This document shows, in pieces, positions 59,158 to 64,000 of a stretch of 64,000 bases of DNA; position 1 is the first letter of the stretch, and every line of letters starts with the position of its first letter. The notes beneath the pieces were generated by a model. It did not search any database and had not been told where the DNA came from. It saw only the letters and a list, made by a program, of their open reading frames with translations. The position numbers and the translations under genes were made by a program. Source of the DNA: Anaerolineae bacterium (lineage in GTDB: Bacteria > Chloroflexota > Anaerolineae > Aggregatilineales > Phototrophicaceae); NCBI GenBank assembly GCA_022823945.1, contig JAJEBK010000016.1, positions 1 to 64,000 on the forward strand, in the 5' to 3' direction.

Positions 59158-60558
59158 TCACCCCCGTATCCCGCCCTCCGTCATCATCACGACATCCAGC
59201 GCCGCGTCCAGCTCTTCCTCCGCCATCAGCCCCAGCTCCAGCACGACCTCGCGCACGCTTTTGCCTTCCGCCAGCGCTTTTTTCGCCACTTTCGCGCCGT
59301 TGTTGTAGCCGATGATGGGGTTCAGCGCCGTCACCAAAATCGGATTGCGCGCCAGCCAACTCGCCGTCCGTTCGCGATTGACCTCCAGCCCGACCAGCAG
59401 CTTCTCGGTGAACGCGCCCACCGCGCCGATCATCACCTGCATGCTTTCGTTGAGGTTGTGGGCGATGACGGGCATCATCACATTCAGCTCGAATTGCCCG
59501 GCCGCCCCGCAAAGATTGACCGCCGTGTCGTTGCCCATGCAGTGATACATCGCCTGGTTGAGCATCTCCGCCAGCACGGGATTCACCTTGCCCGGCATAA
59601 TGGACGAACCCGGCTGCACGGGCGGGCAGGTCAGTTCGGCGATGCCGGTGGTGGGGCCTGCGCTGAGCAGGCGCACATCATTGGCGATGCGCGTGAAATC
59701 CATGGCCAGGTTGCGCAGCGCCGCGCTGAAAAAGACGGCGTCTTGCATGGATTGCATGGATTCGAAGAGGTCGTCGCTCTCGGTCAGCGCGATGCCCGAT
59801 AATGCCGATAGCTTGGCGACCATGCGCGCGTGATAGTCGGGATGCGCATTTAGGCCCGTGCCAGCCGCTGTGCCGCCGATGCCCAGCCGTCGCAGTCCCT
59901 CGGCCGCGAAGCGCACTTTGTCCATCTGCCGCTCGATTGCGCTCGCCCAGGCCCCGACTTCTTGCCCCAGCCGGATCGGCACCGCGTCTTGCAGATGCGT
60001 GCGCCCGGTCTTGACCACATCGTCCCATTCGGCTGCTTTACCGCGCGCGACCTCGACGAAGCGTCCGAGCGTCCGTAGCAGTTCGTCCAGCCGCCAAAGC
60101 ACGCCCAGCCGTATCGCCGTGGGGATGGTGTCGTTGGTCGATTGCGCCATGTTGACATGGTCGTTGGGATGCACGGGCTTACCACCCGCAGCGACCGCAA
60201 AACCAAGCAGCTGATTGGCGCGGTTCGCCAGCACTTCGTTGGTGTTCATATTGTGGCTGGTGCCAGCGCCGGCCTGGAATGGATCGACCACGAAATGCGC
60301 GTGATGTTCGCCAGCCAGCACTTCATCGCCCGCTTGGATGATGGCAGCGGCGATTTCGGGGTCAAGCAGCCCAAGATCGCGGTTGACTTCCGCCGCCGCC
60401 CGTTTGATTAGCGCCATGCTCCAGATGAAAGCGGGCAGGGGTTTCATGCCGCTGATAGGAAAGTTGTCGAGGGCGCGCTGGGTCTGCGCGGCATAAAGCG
60501 CGTTCGCCGGCACGAGTACCTCGCCCAGCGAATCCATTTCCACACGATAGTCGGCCAT
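59158..60558 (-). CDS. fumC: Class II fumarate hydratase (aspartase/fumarase superfamily)
   Basis: 466 residues. The superfamily signature GSSIMPGKVNPV (~316-327), GAGTSHNMNTNEVLANRA and HPNDHVNMAQSTNDT are present, and TGRTHLQDAVP carries the THL of fumarases (aspartases usually have TQLQD). Fumarase is therefore preferred, though aspartase cannot be excluded. It interconverts fumarate and malate. ATG 60558 follows AGGAG. The sod terminator lies just upstream. Confidence 0.87.
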   Translation of the reverse strand: MADYRVEMDSLGEVLVPANALYAAQTQRALDNFPISGMKPLPAFIWSMALIKRAAAEVNRDLGLLDPEIAAAIIQAGDEVLAGEHHAHFVVDPFQAGAGTSHNMNTNEVLANRANQLLGFAVAAGGKPVHPNDHVNMAQSTNDTIPTAIRLGVLWRLDELLRTLGRFVEVARGKAAEWDDVVKTGRTHLQDAVPIRLGQEVGAWASAIERQMDKVRFAAEGLRRLGIGGTAAGTGLNAHPDYHARMVAKLSALSGIALTESDDLFESMQSMQDAVFFSAALRNLAMDFTRIANDVRLLSAGPTTGIAELTCPPVQPGSSIMPGKVNPVLAEMLNQAMYHCMGNDTAVNLCGAAGQFELNVMMPVIAHNLNESMQVMIGAVGAFTEKLLVGLEVNRERTASWLARNPILVTALNPIIGYNNGAKVAKKALAEGKSVREVVLELGLMAEEELDAALDVVMMTEGGIRG

Positions 60559-60575
60559 CGGTTGTCTCCTGTGCG

Positions 60576-60608
60576 CAAAACAAAAAGGACGCCAGCATTC
60601 TAGCGTCC
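60576..60608 (-). terminator. Rho-independent terminator after the sod genes
   Basis: On the minus strand, GGACGC (60608-60603), a 10-nt loop and GCGTCC (60592-60587) are followed by TTTTTGTTTT. It lies downstream of the Tat-exported SOD and 18 bp before fumC, which would separate the two transcripts. Confidence 0.65.
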
Positions 60609-60693
60609 CTAGGCGTGATTGAGAATGTTACGCCGCCATCCCATGCTACATAAGGTGCCTGTAGGGGCTAGCCACTGGCTCGCCCGCTTGAGT

Positions 60694-60731
60694 CCTAACT
60701 GCGACACAAACCCAGATATGGGGTTGTTAGG
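60694..60731. other. Composite hairpin overlapping the SOD stop codon
   Basis: CCTAAC (60694-60699) pairs with GTTAGG (60726-60731), and inside it AACCC (60709-60713) pairs with GGGTT (60721-60725). The stop codon of the Tat-exported SOD gene (60727-60729) is in the outer stem. It might protect the 3' end of the message. Confidence 0.4.
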
Positions 60732-61425
60732 CGCTGTACAATTCGCTCACCTTGTCCCAGTTGATGACACGGAAGAAGGCGGCGATATAGTCCGAGCGGC
60801 GATTCTGATAATGCAGGTAATAGGCATGTTCCCACACATCAATGCCCAGAATCGGCGTCTGACCGTTCATCAGCGGGGTATCCTGGTTGGGCGTCGATTC
60901 GATGCGCAGCGCGCCACTGTCATTCACCAGCCATGCCCAGCCGCTGCCAAAAACGCCCTTCGCCGCTGCCGAAAACGCCGACTGGAAATCGTCAAAGCTG
61001 CCAAATGCGCTGTTGATGGCATCCGCCAGCGCACCACCGGGTTCGCCGCCGCCATCGGGAGCCATGACCTGCCAGAACAGGCTGTGATTGGCGAATCCGC
61101 CGCCATTGTTGCGCACGGCAGTCCGAATGCCTTCGGGCACGGCATCCAGGTCGCCCAGGATATGCTCAATGCTCTTGCCGACCAAGTCTGTGCCTTCGAT
61201 GGCCGCGTTGAGCTTGTTGGTATAGCCGGCGTGGTGCTTGCCATGATGGATGCGCATGGTGCGCTCGTCGATGTGCGGTTCCAGCGCGGCATAGTCATAG
61301 GGCAGTGGCGGCAGGACAAATTCCGCTGCATCGTCAGCCATAGCAATCGCCGGGGCAAACTGCCCTGCGAGAGACGCCGCGCCGCCCGCGACAGCGCCCT
61401 TTAACATATCCCGTCGGCTAATCAT
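60727..61425 (-). CDS. Fe/Mn superoxide dismutase with Tat signal (exported)
   Basis: 232 residues. The start [24 protein letters not shown] is a twin-arginine signal peptide (SRRDMLKG). The mature part has all metal ligands of Fe/Mn SOD: His in [10 protein letters not shown], His in NHSLFWQ, Asp and His in [11 protein letters not shown]. It removes superoxide outside the membrane. It is closely similar to the SOD encoded just upstream, with which it overlaps by one base (TGATG), so the pair arose by tandem duplication. Confidence 0.93.
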   Translation of the reverse strand: MISRRDMLKGAVAGGAASLAGQFAPAIAMADDAAEFVLPPLPYDYAALEPHIDERTMRIHHGKHHAGYTNKLNAAIEGTDLVGKSIEHILGDLDAVPEGIRTAVRNNGGGFANHSLFWQVMAPDGGGEPGGALADAINSAFGSFDDFQSAFSAAAKGVFGSGWAWLVNDSGALRIESTPNQDTPLMNGQTPILGIDVWEHAYYLHYQNRRSDYIAAFFRVINWDKVSELYSA

Positions 61426-62030
61426 CAGCTTGCCGCTGCGTAAAGCTCAGCCACCTTGTCCCAGTTGATGACATTGAAGAAGGCGGCGACATAGTCAGGG
61501 CGGCGATTTTGGTAGTTCAGGTAGTAGGCGTGTTCCCACACATCAATGCCCAGCAGCGGCGTATCGCCCGACATCAGCGGCGTATCCTGGTTGGGCGTGG
61601 ATGTAACGCTCAGCGCGCCGCCATCCGATACCAGCCATGCCCAGCCGCTGCCGAAGCGCGTCGCTGCCGCCGCGGAAAAAGCCGACTTGAATTCGTCGAA
61701 GCTTCCAAATGCGCTGTTGATGGCATCCGCCAGCGCACCACTCGGTTCGCCGCCGCCATCGGGGCTCATGATCTGCCAGAACAAGCTGTGGTTGGCAAAG
61801 CCGCCGCCATTGTTGCGCACAGCGGTGCGAATGCCCTCAGGCACGGCATCCAGGTCGCCCAGGATCGCTTCAATGCTCTTGCCTTCGAGCTCGGTGCCAG
61901 CAATAGCTGCGTTCAGGTTGCCGGTGTAGCTTGCATGGTGCTTGCCGTGGTGGATGCCCATGGTCCGCGCGTCTATGTGCGGCTCCAGCGCATCTTCGGC
62001 ATAGGGAAGTGCTGGTAATTCGAAAGCCAT
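61425..62030 (-). CDS. sodA: Fe/Mn superoxide dismutase (cytoplasmic)
   Basis: 201 residues from ATG 62030 (AAGGAG at 10 bp). The ligands are as in the exported copy: [17 protein letters not shown] and [11 protein letters not shown]. No signal peptide. The frame extends 50 codons further upstream, past the promoter, and that part is not coding. It is the first gene of the two-gene sod operon. Confidence 0.95.
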   Translation of the reverse strand: MAFELPALPYAEDALEPHIDARTMGIHHGKHHASYTGNLNAAIAGTELEGKSIEAILGDLDAVPEGIRTAVRNNGGGFANHSLFWQIMSPDGGGEPSGALADAINSAFGSFDEFKSAFSAAAATRFGSGWAWLVSDGGALSVTSTPNQDTPLMSGDTPLLGIDVWEHAYYLNYQNRRPDYVAAFFNVINWDKVAELYAAAS

Positions 62031-62093
62031 GATTCTGCTGCTCCTTGTGATGGGTCTCGGTCGATATGTTCCGCCTGCGCGGAATCTGCCATT

Positions 62094-62123
62094 ATTATAG
62101 CTGCGTGGCACGAGAATGTCCAA
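62094..62123 (-). promoter_or_regulatory. sod operon promoter
   Basis: On the minus strand, TTGGAC (62123-62118), 18-bp spacer, TATAAT (62099-62094), about 64 bp before ATG 62030. It lies back to back with the start of the DMT transporter gene. Confidence 0.7.
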
Positions 62124-62167
62124 TATCTGTGAGCTCCCGCTGGGCAGACAGGTCAGGAGAATAAGGA

Positions 62168-63106
62168 TTGAGCGACTCACGCAGACACGACAGCACGCCT
62201 TTGCGCGCGTATGCCGTTATCGTGCTGGCAATAGTTGCCACATCCTCCGCGGCCATCCTCATCCGCTTTGCCCTCGCCGAAGATATGCCGCCGCTGTTGA
62301 TCGCCGGTTCGCGCTTGGCGGTGGCGACAGTTGCATTGACCCCCTTGGCGCTGGGACGGCACCGGGCGCGGATTGCCAGCTTGTCTCGCCGAGAAGTTAT
62401 GCTCGTCGCTTTGTCAGGGTTGTGCCTGGCTGGGCATTTCACCGCCTGGGTTTCGTCCTTGCAGTACACCACAGTCCTGGTCAGCGTGGTCATCGTGTCC
62501 ACAGGTCCGATCTGGGTCGCCATCATGGAAGTGGTCTTCCTGCACATTCGCTTGTCGCGGCTGGTGGTGGCTGGCTTGCTGGTGGCGCTGGCCGGCGGCA
62601 CATTGATCGGCATTCCCCTGGATGGCGGCGCGGCGCTGGCCGATACTGAGTTGCAAGCCACGATCACTGGCGCGGTCTTGGCCTGGCTGGGCGCGTTGAG
62701 CGTCTCTGTGTATATGCTGATCGGCCGGATGCTGCGCGCGCAGCTGCCTGTAATCCCGTATGTGTGGCTGGTCTACGGCACAGCCAGCATCGCAGCGGCG
62801 CTTGTCATGCTGTTTAGCAAAACGCCTTTGCTGGGTTTTCGCATGGAAGGTTATCTAATTCTGTTGACGATGGGGCTGGTGCCGCAGTTGCTCGGGCATT
62901 CGTCCTTGAATTACTTGCTGGAGTATTTTCCGGCCGCGCTGGTCAGCATGTTCTCGCAGCTGGAGCCGATCGGCAGCGCTGTGCTGGCGCTCTTTCTGTT
63001 CCGCGAATTGCCGCCACAGCAGCAGATAGTCGGTAGCCTGCTCATCCTGGCGGGTGTCGCCCTGGCGAGTCGCGGAGAAATCCGCCAGGCCGCGCAATCT
63101 GACTAG
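62168..63106 (+). CDS. DMT superfamily transporter (two EamA domains)
   Basis: 312 residues from TTG 62168 (AGGAG at 8 bp). Ten membrane spans in two EamA halves: the first with [17 protein letters not shown] and [22 protein letters not shown], the second with [25 protein letters not shown] and [16 protein letters not shown]. Such proteins export amino acids, nucleosides or other metabolites. The substrate is not known. The 3' end overlaps the convergent solute-binding gene by 4 bp. Confidence 0.9.
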   Translation: MSDSRRHDSTPLRAYAVIVLAIVATSSAAILIRFALAEDMPPLLIAGSRLAVATVALTPLALGRHRARIASLSRREVMLVALSGLCLAGHFTAWVSSLQYTTVLVSVVIVSTGPIWVAIMEVVFLHIRLSRLVVAGLLVALAGGTLIGIPLDGGAALADTELQATITGAVLAWLGALSVSVYMLIGRMLRAQLPVIPYVWLVYGTASIAAALVMLFSKTPLLGFRMEGYLILLTMGLVPQLLGHSSLNYLLEYFPAALVSMFSQLEPIGSAVLALFLFRELPPQQQIVGSLLILAGVALASRGEIRQAAQSD

Positions 63107-64000
63107 GACGATGCCAGGTCCAAACCGGCAAACTGGCTGGAGCCTGGCGCAATGCCGAAATCTGGCAGGTCGTCGCCCAGCAGCAACCCGCCTGTCATGC
63201 GCGCCAGGCTGTCATCCAGAATCATCTCTTGCAGCGTATAGTTCACCAATTGGCGGAAGTCCGGGTCGTTATATCCAAGCGCGAAAGCATAATAGTCGCG
63301 GCTGTACCAGCGGTCGGTGAGTTTCAATGTGTCTGGATTCGCATTGAGATGATCGACAAGCAGCAGGCTGTTGGCATAAACGGCGTTGGCGTTGTTGAAA
63401 TCGAGCAAGGTTTGCGCCGCGCCGCGCAGGGTCGTATCGAACCGACGAATCGTCATATTGATGCTGTCCGCCCAAGCCTGCGCCCGCTGCCAGGCGCTGT
63501 CATCGCCCAGCATCACCGCCACGATGCGATTGCGCAAGTCATAGAAGCCAGCGATTTGCGAACGCGCCGGCACCATGAGTCGGTCGCCTTGCAGCAGATA
63601 AGGCATGGAGAAATCGATGTCGTTCGCCTTTTCCCAGTCCAGCTTAATGCCAGCCACCATATCGACCGCGCCCTGACGCAGCAGTTGCAACCCTTCCTCG
63701 ACGCTGGCTGATGAGTCCACCACCGTCACACCCCAGCGCCTGGCCATCTCGGCAACCAACGCGCGATTCAAGGCTGTGAGCGGAGCCACATCAACCGCCA
63801 TGCCCGCAACACGCAATGGCTCGGACTCCCGCAGGCGAAAGAGCGCGGATTGTGCCGGCGCGCGAATCTCGGGCGAGAATTGTGCCGGCGAAGCTTCTTC
63901 ACCGACACCTTGCCAGACCACGACCGCGCCTTCGTCCCGCGGCAGATCAGGAAAGTATTCGCGCTGCAAAAGCTCGATCTTCTGCGTCGCCGCCAAGCGC
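63103..64000 (-). CDS. Amino-acid-type extracellular solute-binding protein (partial, N-terminus beyond right edge)
   Basis: At least 297 residues, open to the window edge; the TTG at 63996 has no signal peptide after it, so the true start is probably outside. Residues ~60-290 are an SBP family 3 domain ([78 protein letters not shown]). The part before it (LLQREYFPDLPRDEGAVVVWQG) could be the end of a preceding binding domain, giving a tandem protein. Neighbouring transporter genes are not seen. Confidence 0.7.
   Translation of the reverse strand, partial: RLAATQKIELLQREYFPDLPRDEGAVVVWQGVGEEASPAQFSPEIRAPAQSALFRLRESEPLRVAGMAVDVAPLTALNRALVAEMARRWGVTVVDSSASVEEGLQLLRQGAVDMVAGIKLDWEKANDIDFSMPYLLQGDRLMVPARSQIAGFYDLRNRIVAVMLGDDSAWQRAQAWADSINMTIRRFDTTLRGAAQTLLDFNNANAVYANSLLLVDHLNANPDTLKLTDRWYSRDYYAFALGYNDPDFRQLVNYTLQEMILDDSLARMTGGLLLGDDLPDFGIAPGSSQFAGLDLASS

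Overview
This 64 kb window (by eye roughly 58-60% G+C) looks like a chromosomal segment of an uncultured Chloroflexota bacterium of Anaerolineae/Caldilineae type. The evidence is indirect: long Thr-Pro ('TPTPTNTP') linkers in a giant secreted protein, a lipoprotein carrying a C-x3-C-W-x-G motif, frequent TTG starts with good Shine-Dalgarno sites, an RNA polymerase beta' subunit with a long N-terminal coiled-coil insert, and sigma70-like promoters with an extended -10. No 16S rRNA or other decisive taxonomic marker is present. No rRNA, tRNA, CRISPR array, prophage or insertion sequence was found.

Layout. 1-4361 (-) is one uninterrupted frame for a giant exported fibronectin-III/Thr-Pro-linker protein that leaves the window without a stop. 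4675-6438 (-) is a pair of ABC permeases of PotB/PotC type. 6733-12816 holds a MATE/ANKH-like transporter, an M24 peptidase, a phosphodiester-glycosidase-domain protein and a two-gene cluster (divergent Ldh-family oxidoreductase plus sugar isomerase). 13009-16766 is a heterodimeric ABC exporter, followed by convergent DNA polymerase IV and then glgB. 20359-27247 is fhs plus the pyrimidine cluster pyrB-C-D-E-F with overlapping genes. 27337-30029 (-) holds a MaoC hydratase and a K+-dependent membrane pyrophosphatase. 30269-33481 (+) is a packed operon: YraN, miaA, moaC, a moaD-moaE fusion and rnc. It converges on a Suv3-like RNA helicase and an HNH nuclease (-).

36259-42483 (+) holds ftsY, a SpoU methyltransferase, prfB, a Rel/Spo enzyme and a homologue of the queuosine-tRNA mannosyltransferase. 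42461-49964 (-) carries gyrA and an rpoC that stands apart from rpoB. 50244-51935 (+) holds moeA and a VKOR. 51943-55571 (-) holds an S1-domain protein, a lipoprotein and a PPC/YfaP-like secreted protein. 55668-58533 (-) is a translationally coupled three-gene cluster: HEAT-repeat DNA methyltransferase, CfrBI-like restriction endonuclease and HD phosphohydrolase. Divergent from it is an A+T-rich island with a strong promoter, a structured leader and three tiny nested ORFs. The right end holds class II fumarase, tandem superoxide dismutases (one with a Tat signal), a DMT transporter and an edge-truncated solute-binding protein.

How it fits together. Most genes are housekeeping: pyrimidine and one-carbon metabolism, molybdenum cofactor, RNA processing and decay, translation, stringent response, DNA topology and transcription. 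The accessory parts are the giant surface protein, the PPC protein and the restriction-modification/HD cluster with its divergent micro-ORF leader. That last cluster is the best candidate for an undescribed system. At three places there are short G-rich palindromic intergenic repeats.
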